A stretch of DNA of 64,000 nt from Nitrobacter sp051912485 (GTDB taxonomy: Bacteria; Pseudomonadota; Alphaproteobacteria; Rhizobiales; Xanthobacteraceae), in the NCBI RefSeq assembly GCF_051912485.1, contig NZ_CP196822.1:2542001-2606000 (forward strand), written 5' to 3'. Within the stretch, counting starts at the first letter, position 1; every line of letters begins with the position of its first letter. This document shows positions 28,390 through 36,829 of this stretch, one piece after another. The notes beneath the pieces are model-generated. The model saw nothing but the letters and a program-made list of their open reading frames with translations. It was not told the origin of the DNA and made no database searches. The position numbers were made by a program, and so were the translations under genes.

Positions 28390-29660
28390 CAGTTTGCTGA
28401 AAAAGCCAAAATTGACCGCTTCGATGATCCTCGGAACGCCTCATCGCGATGATGTGTATTCGGCGGCGCGTTGCAGTCGTTGTCGTCCTGGCGACGACGC
28501 GGTTATGCCGTGACCAGTTTGGGAACGCGGATCAGGTTATAGGCGATCAAGTTGAGCATGAAGTCGGCGGCAACGCGGCAAATGCCACGATGTTTGGTCC
28601 TGCGCATCGTGCCGTGCTGCTTGCCCCAGCCGAAGATGCATTCGATCATCGCCCGGCGCGTCTGCGACATGCCATAGCCCTGATGGCGCGTGGTCCGTGC
28701 GTCGATAGCGCTCCGGCGGCGCCTGCCGGTCTTGCCCATGCCATTGTTCTGCGTCACATGCGGTGTGACGTCGATGGCGCGAAGATTGGCCACATGATCG
28801 GCCGTGTCATAAGCCTTGTCCGCACCGGCGGTAATGCGGCGACCCGCTTTCCTGCCTTCGGCCTCGAGCATTATCTCCGCGGCGCGGCGCTCGGCGGTGC
28901 CGCTCGCGTGCGTGACGATGCCGGCCACGGCCAGCCCATGCCGGTTCTCCATGGTGACGTGGCCCATGTAGCAGAGCCTGGCCTCGCGTCCGGCCGCCTT
29001 GCGGTAGAGCCGGCTGTCGGGATCGCTCGTGCTGACATGGGTGTCGTTCTTGCGCGTCTGACCGTGGAAGTTCGTGCCGTCGTCGCCATCGCGGCCATCC
29101 TTGGGACGAAAGCTCTTCTGTGACGCCCAGGCCTCGATCAACGTGCCGTCCACCGAGAAGTGCTCGTCCGAGAGCAGCGGCTCGACCTGAGGGTGTTTCA
29201 AAAGCCTGGTCATGAACTTCGTGAACACATCGCCGTTCTGCAGCCGCTCGCGGTTCTTCGTGAAGCTGGTCGGGTTCCAGACCGGATGGTCCGGCGACAG
29301 CCCCACGAACCAGCGATACAATAGATTGTAGTCCAACTGCTCCATCAATTGGCGCTCCGAGCGAATGCCGTAGAGCACCTGCAGAAGTAGCGCGCTGAGC
29401 AATTGCTCCGGCGCGATCGAGGGGCGCCCTTCACTTGAATAGAGCCTGGCAAAGCTACGGTTCAACTCGCCCAGCACATCACGGACCAGCGCCCGGATCT
29501 TCCTCAGCGGATGGTTCGGCGGCACCCGCGCCTCCGGCGAGATGTACGAAAACAACCCGCCCTGATCCACAAAGGCTCCGCGCATCCCAACCTCCACCGA
29601 TTCACGATGAAAATCGAATCAGCAAATTCTCGCACGCGCGAGCGGTTTTTCAGCAGACTG
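28390..29660 (-). mobile_element. IS5-like insertion sequence
   Basis: The 1271-base element is bounded by imperfect terminal inverted repeats (left CAGTTTGCTGAAAAA, right complement CAGTCTGCTGAAAAA, one mismatch in 15) and flanked on both sides by CTAG (28386-28389 and 29661-29664), a four-base target duplication of the YTAR type seen in the IS5 group. A single intact transposase gene fills it on the minus strand. The target was the xseA stop codon, which is also the first bases of an intergenic repeat. Confidence 0.88.
28503..29585 (-). CDS. IS5-family transposase
   Basis: A 360-residue DDE transposase. DGTLIEAWAS (first D), AGADKAYDTADH (second D) and AMIECIFGWGKQH (E) give the catalytic triad in the usual order; the N-terminal part (PPNHPLRKIRALV, EQLLSALLLQVLYGIRSERQ) is the DUF772-type segment of IS5/IS1182-like enzymes. 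The ATG at 29585 is preceded by GGTGGAGG, so I prefer it over the GTG at 29597. The frame is uninterrupted, suggesting a recent and potentially active copy. Confidence 0.92.
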   Translation of the reverse strand: MRGAFVDQGGLFSYISPEARVPPNHPLRKIRALVRDVLGELNRSFARLYSSEGRPSIAPEQLLSALLLQVLYGIRSERQLMEQLDYNLLYRWFVGLSPDHPVWNPTSFTKNRERLQNGDVFTKFMTRLLKHPQVEPLLSDEHFSVDGTLIEAWASQKSFRPKDGRDGDDGTNFHGQTRKNDTHVSTSDPDSRLYRKAAGREARLCYMGHVTMENRHGLAVAGIVTHASGTAERRAAEIMLEAEGRKAGRRITAGADKAYDTADHVANLRAIDVTPHVTQNNGMGKTGRRRRSAIDARTTRHQGYGMSQTRRAMIECIFGWGKQHGTMRRTKHRGICRVAADFMLNLIAYNLIRVPKLVTA

Positions 29661-29767
29661 CTAGAGCCTTTCCGCTTCTGATGGAATCAAAAGCGGGGCT
29701 CTATGTTTTTGGTTTGACGCGTTTTCTTCATGCGAACCGGTGTCCACTTCGCTCGAAAACGCTATGG
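29661..29767. repeat. Intergenic mosaic repeat, full copy
   Basis: CTAGAGCCTTTCCGCTTCTGA, an internal inverted part (TAGAGCC...CCGCTT...AAGCGG...GGCTCTA), and then GACGCGTTTTCTTCA, GCGAACCGG, CCACTTCGCTCGAAAACGC and TATG. A shorter copy at 61236-61303 lacks the inverted right arm. Elements of this kind are frequent in Bradyrhizobiaceae genomes. The IS inserted at its first four bases. Confidence 0.8.
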
Positions 29768-29768
29768 C

Positions 29769-30587
29769 TTAGCGCGCGAGCCATGCCGCGACCCGGCTTT
29801 GCGAGTCCGCTCGCGCCTTGGAATCAGTTCCGATGTGCCCGTGTCCCTCGGCAACCGTATGGAGCGGTGCATTCAGTCTGTCGAAACCATGGTGGGCGTT
29901 GGGATAGACGACAATGCGGGCAAGAGCGCTGCGTCCGCGCGCATCGTCGACCATCTGCCGGCAAGCCGACGGCGAACTGAGGTCGTCGTCGGCGCCGATC
30001 AGCACCAGCGTTGGAACGCGCGCACTCCAACCGAAGCGCGACGAGATCCGGCAGTCGGGGTAGAACGCCACCGCCGAGCGGAAATCGTCTTGCCGGCCGG
30101 CCAGTGCAAGCTGTGGACGGACCGCCCACAAAACGGCGCTGGCGCCGTTGTCCCATCCAAGCAGGCCGATACGGTCATGCAGAACCCAGGGCTGCTGGAT
30201 CAGCCATTGTTGCGCGTCTCGGATATCGGCGACGCGCTCGCGGCGCGCGAAGATCTTGCGCTGTTTGGGCTGGCATTGCTGACCGGCATTCCGCGAACCA
30301 TAGCTGTCCGGAAACAGAACGGCGTTGCCGGCCTTCAACAGCCGCTCCGCCCAATCCAGATAGCGCGGCTGGATTTGCCCGCTGTGCCCCAAGCCATTGC
30401 AGCCATGCAATGCAATGACCGTTGCAAACGGACCGTCGCCGTCGGGTTTGTAGAGCAAGCCATGCAGCAGGCCGCCGGCCCGCGGAATGTCGATCCGTTC
30501 TGGCGGCGGAGATTGGCCGAATGCTGCGAACGTTGTGACGCTCGAAACGGATATCGCAACCAAAACAAATGCTGACAGCAGGCGCAT
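29769..30587 (-). CDS. Exported alpha/beta hydrolase, dienelactone-hydrolase-like, with altered nucleophile
   Basis: A 272-residue protein with signal peptide (MRLLSAFVLVAISVSSVTTF..FAAFG-Q) and an alpha/beta hydrolase fold: VIALHGCNGLG (oxyanion strand), LLGWDNGASAVLWA (nucleophile elbow), LIGADDDLSSP (acid) and YPNAHHGFD (histidine, about 238). The elbow, normally G-x-S/C-x-G, reads G-W-D146-N-G, so an aspartate stands at the nucleophile position. That could mean a non-hydrolytic or dehalogenase-like mechanism, or loss of activity. Eight cysteines are few enough for periplasmic disulfides. Substrate unknown. Confidence 0.75.
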   Translation of the reverse strand: MRLLSAFVLVAISVSSVTTFAAFGQSPPPERIDIPRAGGLLHGLLYKPDGDGPFATVIALHGCNGLGHSGQIQPRYLDWAERLLKAGNAVLFPDSYGSRNAGQQCQPKQRKIFARRERVADIRDAQQWLIQQPWVLHDRIGLLGWDNGASAVLWAVRPQLALAGRQDDFRSAVAFYPDCRISSRFGWSARVPTLVLIGADDDLSSPSACRQMVDDARGRSALARIVVYPNAHHGFDRLNAPLHTVAEGHGHIGTDSKARADSQSRVAAWLAR

Positions 30588-30766
30588 GTATCTTGCCGGA
30601 TGGTCTGGTATGATGCAAAAAGAGACCTGAATTCAGACCTATCATGTGGTCAGAAAGATAATTCATCACAAATCGGTGGGTTTAAAGCAGGCCCCTGCGA
30701 ACCTATCTATGTGGATAATAACCAGCCGACGGCGTGTTTGCGTCCGGAAGATGCGGGAGAGCGGCG

Positions 30767-30994
30767 GTGCTGAATAAATTTGGCCAGTCCGGCCAGGGCG
30801 AAGCGCGTGTGCAGTATCTCGATGGTGATTTCCGGGTGATTTCGCCAGGAACTTATGTCCGTTGCGCCGTCACCGACGCCCACATTCCGCTCGACGAGTT
30901 GAAATACTGGAGCGTCGACTTGCAGGAGGCTTACGCTCTCCCGAGTGCAGTCTTGCAGCGGCATTATCCGGGCGCATTGAAGGCTTCGTCCTAG
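30767..30994 (+). CDS. DUF2093 family protein
   Basis: A 75-residue protein beginning (GTG) LNKFGQSGQGEARVQYLDG and ending RHYPGALKASS; the D-G-D-F-x-V-I-S-P-G-T-Y-V-R-C-A-V-T segment and LDELKYWSVDLQEAY identify DUF2093. GGGAG eight bases upstream fixes the GTG at 30767. The gene is convergent with lpxK, one base separating the two stop codons, a neighbourhood I recall from other alphaproteobacteria. Function unknown. Confidence 0.8.
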   Translation: MLNKFGQSGQGEARVQYLDGDFRVISPGTYVRCAVTDAHIPLDELKYWSVDLQEAYALPSAVLQRHYPGALKASS

Positions 30995-30995
30995 T

Positions 30996-32000
30996 CTATC
31001 GCCGCGCACGACCGATCCGTTCCGTCAGGAACGACCGCAGCACCGGTTCATTATCAAACGCAAGCGTGACCGCGAAGGGAACGACGGCCTGCGCGAACGC
31101 TGCGAGGTTTTCGCTGCGCAGCCGCACCAGATCTTTTTCCGTCGTCACCAGCATCAGACCGTCCCGTTCGGCGGCGGTTTGCAAGTCCGTAACGTCGCGT
31201 TGTGAAAACGGATGATGATCGGCGAATACCCGCTCCACGGCCACATCGATGCCGCAAGCGCGCAAATTGCGGAAGAACCGTGGCGGATCGCCGATTCCCG
31301 CAAAGGCATAGACGCGTCTGCCGCGCAGTGTCGCAACCGATGCCTCATCCGGGATGAGCCGCGCCCGTAATACAGGGCCTCCCCGCGCCTTGATGCTTGC
31401 CGCAACGTCGTCCGCGGCGGCTCCGGCGCCGACGATCACGAGCGCATCGGTACGCGCGAGTTGCGGCGGCAGCGGCGCCCGAAGCGGCCCGGCCGGGAAA
31501 ATCCGCTTGTTGCCCAGGCCACGATCGCCGTCGATCACGATTAGCGAGATATCTTTCGCGATCGTCGGATTCTGAAAACCGTCGTCCAGCAGGATCACGC
31601 TCGCCCCAAGCGCGCGGGCCGGTGCGATGCCCTCTGCCCGTTGCCGTGACACGATCACGGGGATCGTCCCCGCCATCATCAACGGTTCGTCGCCGACATC
31701 AGCCGCTGTATGCCGGTGTGGATCGACGCACAACGGACCGTGCAGCCGCCCACCATAGCCGCGACTGAGCACGACCGGCGTTTCGCCAAGCGAGCGCAGA
31801 ATGCCGGCGAGCGCAATCACGGTGGGCGTCTTGCCGGCGCCACCGACATGGTAATTGCCGACGCAGATGACCGGCACCCCGGCGCGCATACCTGTCCGCA
31901 TCAGCCGCCGCGTGGCGATCGCGCCGTAAAGCGCGCCAATGGGTATGAGCAACCGCGAGAGCAACGACGATGGCCTGTGCCAGAAGGCCGGCTCACGCAT
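30996..32000 (-). CDS. lpxK: Tetraacyldisaccharide 4'-kinase
   Basis: A 334-residue inner-membrane-associated kinase that phosphorylates the 4' position of the lipid A disaccharide. The P-loop VGNYHVGGAGKTP (about 48-60) is the LpxK variant, followed by VLSRGYGGR, VGDEPLMMA, ILLDDGFQNP and VIDGDRGLGN. The N-terminal PAFWHRPSSLLSRLLIPIG helix anchors it. It overlaps the end of waaA by eight bases and is the last gene of a minus-strand envelope run. Confidence 0.95.
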   Translation of the reverse strand: MREPAFWHRPSSLLSRLLIPIGALYGAIATRRLMRTGMRAGVPVICVGNYHVGGAGKTPTVIALAGILRSLGETPVVLSRGYGGRLHGPLCVDPHRHTAADVGDEPLMMAGTIPVIVSRQRAEGIAPARALGASVILLDDGFQNPTIAKDISLIVIDGDRGLGNKRIFPAGPLRAPLPPQLARTDALVIVGAGAAADDVAASIKARGGPVLRARLIPDEASVATLRGRRVYAFAGIGDPPRFFRNLRACGIDVAVERVFADHHPFSQRDVTDLQTAAERDGLMLVTTEKDLVRLRSENLAAFAQAVVPFAVTLAFDNEPVLRSFLTERIGRARR

Positions 32001-33321
32001 CGGCTGCTCCTCCTTCCAGCCGCATCTGCAGGAGATACGGCTCGAGCGCGGCCAGCGTGCGATTTAGCGCGCCGCCGAGCCGGTCCACCACCGCTGCCGC
32101 TGCAGCAGCAGCCGCGTCGCGAGCGGCGGAATCATTCAACAGATAACCGAGTTGCTGCGTCAGCGCGTCGCCGTCGTCGGCCCGGCGCGCGCCCCCCGCG
32201 CGGTCGAGCGCACCATAGACATCGGTGAAGTTGAAGACATGCGGTCCGTGCACGATGGAGGCATTGAGCTTGACCGCCTCGATCGGATTCTGGCCGCCAT
32301 GCGGCACCAGCGAGCCGCCCATGAATACAATCGGCGCCAGGCGGTAGAACAATCCCAACTCGCCCATGGTGTCGGCGATATAGATGTCCGTCCGCGCCGT
32401 CGGCAGCTCCTCCAGCGAGCGCCGCGCGACCTGGACACCGGACGCCGCGATCATGCGGGCGATCGCTTCGCCCCGATTAGGATGGCGTGGAACGATCACG
32501 GTCAGCAGTGACGGGAAGTGAGCCGCCAGCGTCCGGTGTGCGTTGAGCAGGAGTTCTTCCTCGCCCGGATGGGTCGACGCCGCCACCACCACCGGGCGGC
32601 CGCGCGTGACAAATAGCAGTCGTTCCAGCCTGCTCTCGTCGGCCGGCGGAGCTCGCACGTCGAGCTTGAGGTTTCCGGTGATGACGACGTTGCGGCTGCC
32701 GAGCACGGTGAAGCGCTCCGCGTCGATTTCGGACTGGACGAGGCAGACATCGAACCGTTCGAGCAGCGCCGCGATCGTTCCCGACAGCCTGCGCCAGCGC
32801 GGAAACGAGCGATGCGACATCCGCCCGTTGATCAGCACCATCGGCACACGGCGCGCCGCGCCAGCCAGAATCAGATTGGGCCACAGATCCGATTCGATGA
32901 AGAGCGCAAGACTTGGCTGCCAGTGATCGAGAAAGCGCGCGACAAAGCGCGGCGAGTCGTAGGGAACGTACTGGTGGATGATATCCGGCGGAAATCGCTT
33001 CGCGACAACGGCCGCTGAGGTCACGGTGCCCGACGTGAGCAGAATGCGCATGTTCAGCGACCGAAGCCGTTCGATCAGCGCGGCTGCGGCCAGCACTTCG
33101 CCGACGCTCGCGCCGTGTATCCAGACCAGCGGGCCTGCGGGACGAAGCTGCCGGGTGATGCCCCGCCGCTCATCGATGCGGGCAGGATCCTCCTTGCCCA
33201 GCTTGAGTCGCCGCTTCAAAAGGGCTGGTGTCAGCGGGGCCGCGGCGGCGGACAGTCTGCTGTAGAAGCGCAGCGTCGCCGGCATCGGACTAGTACCCGA
33301 TTTCCGAAGTTCGTGAGACAC
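31993..33321 (-). CDS. waaA: 3-deoxy-D-manno-octulosonic acid transferase
   Basis: A 442-residue GT30 glycosyltransferase that adds Kdo to lipid A precursor at the inner membrane. Visible marks: the N-terminal LKLGKEDPARIDERRG, WIHGASVGEVLAA with its catalytic-region glutamate, LLTSGTVTSA, QYVPYDSPRFVARFL, FIESDLWPNL, and the C-terminal YIADTMGELGLFY..FMGGSLVPHGGQNPIEA. GTG 33321 has AAGGGAG seven bases upstream, which decides for it over the ATG at 33285. Twelve bases separate it from the DUF374 gene upstream. Confidence 0.95.
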   Translation of the reverse strand: MSHELRKSGTSPMPATLRFYSRLSAAAAPLTPALLKRRLKLGKEDPARIDERRGITRQLRPAGPLVWIHGASVGEVLAAAALIERLRSLNMRILLTSGTVTSAAVVAKRFPPDIIHQYVPYDSPRFVARFLDHWQPSLALFIESDLWPNLILAGAARRVPMVLINGRMSHRSFPRWRRLSGTIAALLERFDVCLVQSEIDAERFTVLGSRNVVITGNLKLDVRAPPADESRLERLLFVTRGRPVVVAASTHPGEEELLLNAHRTLAAHFPSLLTVIVPRHPNRGEAIARMIAASGVQVARRSLEELPTARTDIYIADTMGELGLFYRLAPIVFMGGSLVPHGGQNPIEAVKLNASIVHGPHVFNFTDVYGALDRAGGARRADDGDALTQQLGYLLNDSAARDAAAAAAAAVVDRLGGALNRTLAALEPYLLQMRLEGGAADA

Positions 33322-33333
33322 CGCAACACTCCC

Positions 33334-34038
33334 TTAACGGACTTCGGGCCTGCCAACCTTGGCATAGGCGCGGCGCGTGGCATCATTCAACGTAGCCTCG
33401 AGCCGCGCCCTCAGCGTCTCCATCATCTCAGCATCGGCATCCGCTGGAACCGAGATCGGCTCGCCGCCAACCAGCGCACCGCGTCCGAACGGCAGGTTGA
33501 TGGTGGTGTGATCCCAGTTGTCGAGGCGAATGAAGCGGCTGGTTGCCATCGCAAACGGCATGATGGACCGTCCAGATTCTCGCGCCAGCATGATGATGCC
33601 GAGGCCCGCGACGCGCGAGCGCTTCGGCACATCGGCGGTTAGAGCCATATTGTAGTTCTCGGCGAGCGCGCGGACCATTTCCTTGAAGGCACCAACTCCG
33701 CCCTTGCGATTGAATGCAGAACCGTGGTCGCCGGAGCCGCGAACGGTTTCGATTCCAAGTCGCTCCGCCGCGAGCGCATTGAACTCGCCGTCGCGATGGC
33801 GCGAGATCAGGACCTTGCCGCGATGGTGCGCCCGCCTGATGAACGGTGTCATGAAATGTTGTCCGTGCCAGAACGCGAGGATCACCGGCATCTGCGGCTC
33901 GACAATGTCGTAGACATCCTCCGGATCATAGCTGAATCGGTTGGTCATCCAAACCAACCGCAGAAAGCCCGCGGCCAGAAGGCCTGCGAACTGCTGAAAC
34001 CAGCGGGCACGTAGCAGATTGCGAAGCAGCTTTCTCAA
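33334..34038 (-). CDS. DUF374 lysophospholipid-acyltransferase-like protein
   Basis: A 234-residue protein with an N-terminal hydrophobic segment (FAGLLAAGFLRLVWM), FWHGQHFMTPF, ISRHRDGEF and a tail of acyltransferase type (VPKRSRVAGLGIIMLA, IMPFAMATSRF). DUF374 proteins belong to the LPLAT superfamily and sit with lipid A genes in many proteobacteria; an acyl-transfer role is an inference. The only upstream start is TTG at 34038, overlapping the DUF4170 stop (TTGA), so translation depends on coupling. Confidence 0.8.
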   Translation of the reverse strand: MRKLLRNLLRARWFQQFAGLLAAGFLRLVWMTNRFSYDPEDVYDIVEPQMPVILAFWHGQHFMTPFIRRAHHRGKVLISRHRDGEFNALAAERLGIETVRGSGDHGSAFNRKGGVGAFKEMVRALAENYNMALTADVPKRSRVAGLGIIMLARESGRSIMPFAMATSRFIRLDNWDHTTINLPFGRGALVGGEPISVPADADAEMMETLRARLEATLNDATRRAYAKVGRPEVR

Positions 34039-34286
34039 CGGGCGGGCTTCGTATCTTGACCAGGATCGAGCAGCCGATGGAGGTGCACGATGAAATACCG
34101 CATGTGGGCGTTATCAACTGTCTGCTGCGCCTTCGCCTTCCAGGCGGCAAAGGCCGACGCGTAGTTCGGATACAAACCGACGATCTCAACCTCGTCGAGG
34201 TCCTTGAAGGTCGTATGCGCGAGATCGGTCAGCTCGCCCCCGATCACCAGATGGAGTAATTGCTGGGGCGAACTGTCTGGCGGCAT
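34035..34286 (-). CDS. DUF4170 family protein
   Basis: An 83-residue protein MPPDSSPQQLLHLVIGGELT with LDEVEIVGLYPNYASAFAAW and MRYFIVHLHRLLDP, the whole DUF4170 domain. The frame extends to 34343 but ATG 34286 has AGGA ten bases upstream and matches the usual start. It sits between cysQ and the DUF374 gene in the envelope run and overlaps the latter. Function unknown. Confidence 0.8.
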   Translation of the reverse strand: MPPDSSPQQLLHLVIGGELTDLAHTTFKDLDEVEIVGLYPNYASAFAAWKAKAQQTVDNAHMRYFIVHLHRLLDPGQDTKPAR

Positions 34287-34351
34287 TGCGCGTTGTCCTA
34301 CTATGTCGCCGGCCATCAGGCAAATACCACAAAAGTCCACCACACCGGCAC

Positions 34352-35167
34352 TTACGGCAACGGATGTCCTCGAAAATGCGCGAGTATACGCGCGTGGCGA
34401 AGTTGGCCCGCCGCGACCAGCACGCCGTGCGTCACCTCGGCACGGTTATAGAGGATCGGCTCGCCCCCGAGCTCCGTCATTCTACCATTCGCCTCATGCA
34501 CGATCAAATCGGCTGCGGCGAGATCCCAATCGCGGCTCTGGCCGGCGGCGAAGGCCGCGTCGATGCGACCCTCTGCGACGCGGCATAACCGCAACGCCAG
34601 CGAACCGATCCTGGGATGAAGGACGACATCCTTCCGCGAGGTGTCCAGCTTTTCCACAAGCGGTTTAGGCCCCGCGATTCGGGAAAAAACCAGGGTATCG
34701 CCGGGCGTCGTCCGCACCGGCACGCCGTTAAGCGACGCACCCTGCCCGCGCGCGGCAAGGAAGAACTCGTCCGTGGCCGGCGCGAACACTGCCGCGAGCA
34801 TCGGCGAGGCACCCTCGATCAGCGCGACGCTGACGCACCAGTCATTATGTCCGGCCAGATAGCCACGCGTGCCGTCGATGGGATCGACGATCCAGACCCG
34901 CTGCTTACCGAGCCGCGAGGAATCGTCCGCGCTTTCCTCGGACAGCCAGCCGTAATCCGGCGTCGCCGCGCGCAACTTGCTTTCGATGAGGTCGTTGACA
35001 GCGATGTCCGCCTCCGACACCGGCGATGACGTCCCCTTGGTCCAGGTTCGCAGCTCGGTCCGAAACATCGCGCGTGCCAGTCCGCCCGCCTCGCGCACCG
35101 TCTCGATCAATAAAGCGCGATCTCGCGCCAAAAGGTCGTCTCGGCTGTCGGCGTTAGCGTCCGCCAA
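34352..35167 (-). CDS. cysQ: CysQ-like 3'(2'),5'-bisphosphate nucleotidase / inositol monophosphatase family
   Basis: A 271-residue lithium-sensitive phosphatase-family protein. Metal-binding motifs are SPVSEADIAVND, WLSEESADD, IVDPIDGTRGY (D-P-I-D-G-T) and SRDWDLAAADLIV (W-D). In this family CysQ hydrolyses PAP formed during sulfate activation, while others dephosphorylate inositol phosphates; the length and GTSSPVSEAD lean to CysQ. The start must be a non-ATG codon; TTG 35167 overlaps the end of pmbA by 14 bases. Confidence 0.8.
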   Translation of the reverse strand: MADANADSRDDLLARDRALLIETVREAGGLARAMFRTELRTWTKGTSSPVSEADIAVNDLIESKLRAATPDYGWLSEESADDSSRLGKQRVWIVDPIDGTRGYLAGHNDWCVSVALIEGASPMLAAVFAPATDEFFLAARGQGASLNGVPVRTTPGDTLVFSRIAGPKPLVEKLDTSRKDVVLHPRIGSLALRLCRVAEGRIDAAFAAGQSRDWDLAAADLIVHEANGRMTELGGEPILYNRAEVTHGVLVAAGQLRHARILAHFRGHPLP

Positions 35168-36545
35168 CCGTCAGTCCTTCGATACGCACGGTCGGGGCGT
35201 TCGTGGCGTAACGGAACGTGAGATCGCTGGCGGGCGTCAGCGACTTGAACATCTCGATCAGATGTCCGGCGATTGTGATCTCGCTGACCGGATAGGTAAT
35301 CTCGCCATTCTCGATCCAGAATCCGGAGGCGCCGCGACTGTAGTCGCCGGTCACGCCGTTGACGCCGGATCCGATGAGGTCGGTGACGTAGAAGCCCTGC
35401 TTGATGTCGGCGATCAGTTCAGCCGGCGTCATCTGTCCCGCTTCGAGATGCAGATTGTACGGCCCCGGCGACGGTGAGGACGAGACACCGCGGTGAGCGT
35501 GACCGGTCGTCGTCAGACCGAGTTCGCGCGCGGTCGCCGAATCCAGCAGCCACGACGTCAGGACGCCGTCATCGATCACCGCGAGCTTCTTCGTCGCGAC
35601 ACCTTCGGCATCGAAGGATTGCGAGCGCAGTCCGCGCACCCGCAGCGGATCATCGACGATCCGGATACCCTTCGCGAACAGCTGCTGACCGAGCCGGTCT
35701 TTCAGGAAACTGGTCTTGCGCGCGATCGCAGCGCCGTTGGCCGCGCTGACGACATGACCGACCAGCGATCCCGCAACGCGAGGGTCGAACACCACCGGCA
35801 CCTTGCAGGTGGCGACCTTGCGCGGATTGGCGCGCGCTACGGTACGTTCGCCGGCGCTGCGGCCAATGCTGGCCGGAGATATGAGATCGGAGCCATGAAG
35901 CGCGGAGCTGAAATCGTAGTCGCGTTCCATGCCGGTGCCATCGCCGACAATCGCCATCATCGAGATGCTTTGACTCGAACGAAGATATGATCCCCGGAAG
36001 CCCGTGCTCGTCGCCAGCACCATCCCGCCGATGCCGGCGGATGCCGACGCACCGCCGGATTTCGTAACGCCCTTGACCGCAAGTGCCGATGCCTCGGCTT
36101 CGATTGCGCGCTGCTCGAGTTCCGCCGTCGACGGCGTCACGCGGTCGAGCAGATCCAGATCTGGAAAATTCTGCGCCAGCAATGCGGCGTCGGCCAGCCC
36201 GACATATTGATCATCGGGAGCAACGCGCGCCATCGCGACCGCGCGTTCGGCGAGTTTTGCGACATTGTCGCCGCCGACATCGTTGGTCGAGACCGTGGCT
36301 TGCCGCCGTCCGACCAGCACACGCAGCCCGACGTCATCGCTTTCCGAGCGTTCCGATTCCTCGACGCGGCCGTCGCGAACCTCGACACCTTGCGAGACGC
36401 CACGCACCGCGACCGCGTCCGCGGCATCTGCACCCGCACGCTTCGCAGCTTCAACCAGCCGCTCGGCGAGTTGACTGAGCGCGGATTGATCGAAGAGTTC
36501 GGATTCGGTGGATTTCGGTAATGATGTGTTTGGTGAAGAGATCAC
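35154..36545 (-). CDS. pmbA: TldE/PmbA-family metalloprotease subunit
   Basis: A 463-residue PmbA (TldE) protein: RAGADAADAVAVRGVSQGVE, SESDDVGLRVLVGRRQATV, ATSTGFRGSYLRSSQSIS, DYDFSSALHGSDL and, at the C-terminus, GVNGVTGDYSRGASGFWIENG. PmbA pairs with TldD, which holds the zinc HExxxH; it lacks zinc ligands itself, as normal. The pair matures peptide antibiotics and modifies the toxin-antidote CcdA in enterics. tldD is not in the window. GTG 36545 has AGGA eight bases upstream and is preferred to TTG 36551. Confidence 0.9.
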   Translation of the reverse strand: MISSPNTSLPKSTESELFDQSALSQLAERLVEAAKRAGADAADAVAVRGVSQGVEVRDGRVEESERSESDDVGLRVLVGRRQATVSTNDVGGDNVAKLAERAVAMARVAPDDQYVGLADAALLAQNFPDLDLLDRVTPSTAELEQRAIEAEASALAVKGVTKSGGASASAGIGGMVLATSTGFRGSYLRSSQSISMMAIVGDGTGMERDYDFSSALHGSDLISPASIGRSAGERTVARANPRKVATCKVPVVFDPRVAGSLVGHVVSAANGAAIARKTSFLKDRLGQQLFAKGIRIVDDPLRVRGLRSQSFDAEGVATKKLAVIDDGVLTSWLLDSATARELGLTTTGHAHRGVSSSPSPGPYNLHLEAGQMTPAELIADIKQGFYVTDLIGSGVNGVTGDYSRGASGFWIENGEITYPVSEITIAGHLIEMFKSLTPASDLTFRYATNAPTVRIEGLTVGGR

Positions 36546-36829
36546 GAACAAAATCCTGGGGATTCGAGCAAGGGCTGCACGCCGACGGCCACATCATCAA
36601 ATGTGCTTATTTTACGCGGACTTCAAGCATTCAATGATGCCGGAACAGAAGATTCTCGGCACCCTTACAAGATCTCGTCAATCATGTCGGCCAAGGGTCT
36701 GTCAATCATGCGCGCGGATCAAGGGCGAGGTACCTTCGATTAACCAGCCTTTTTAAGTGAATCCGGGCCGCGCTCTGGCATGCTCCACCCATCGACCGGA
36801 AACATAATTCCGGCGGGGAGATCGAAGCC
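36546..36829. other. Divergent intergenic region pmbA / DUF6101
   Basis: These 284 bases separate divergent genes and must hold both promoters. I could not find a convincing -35/-10 pair, repeat or RNA structure. The end of the region has GGGGAG nine bases before the GTG at 36830. Confidence 0.5.
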
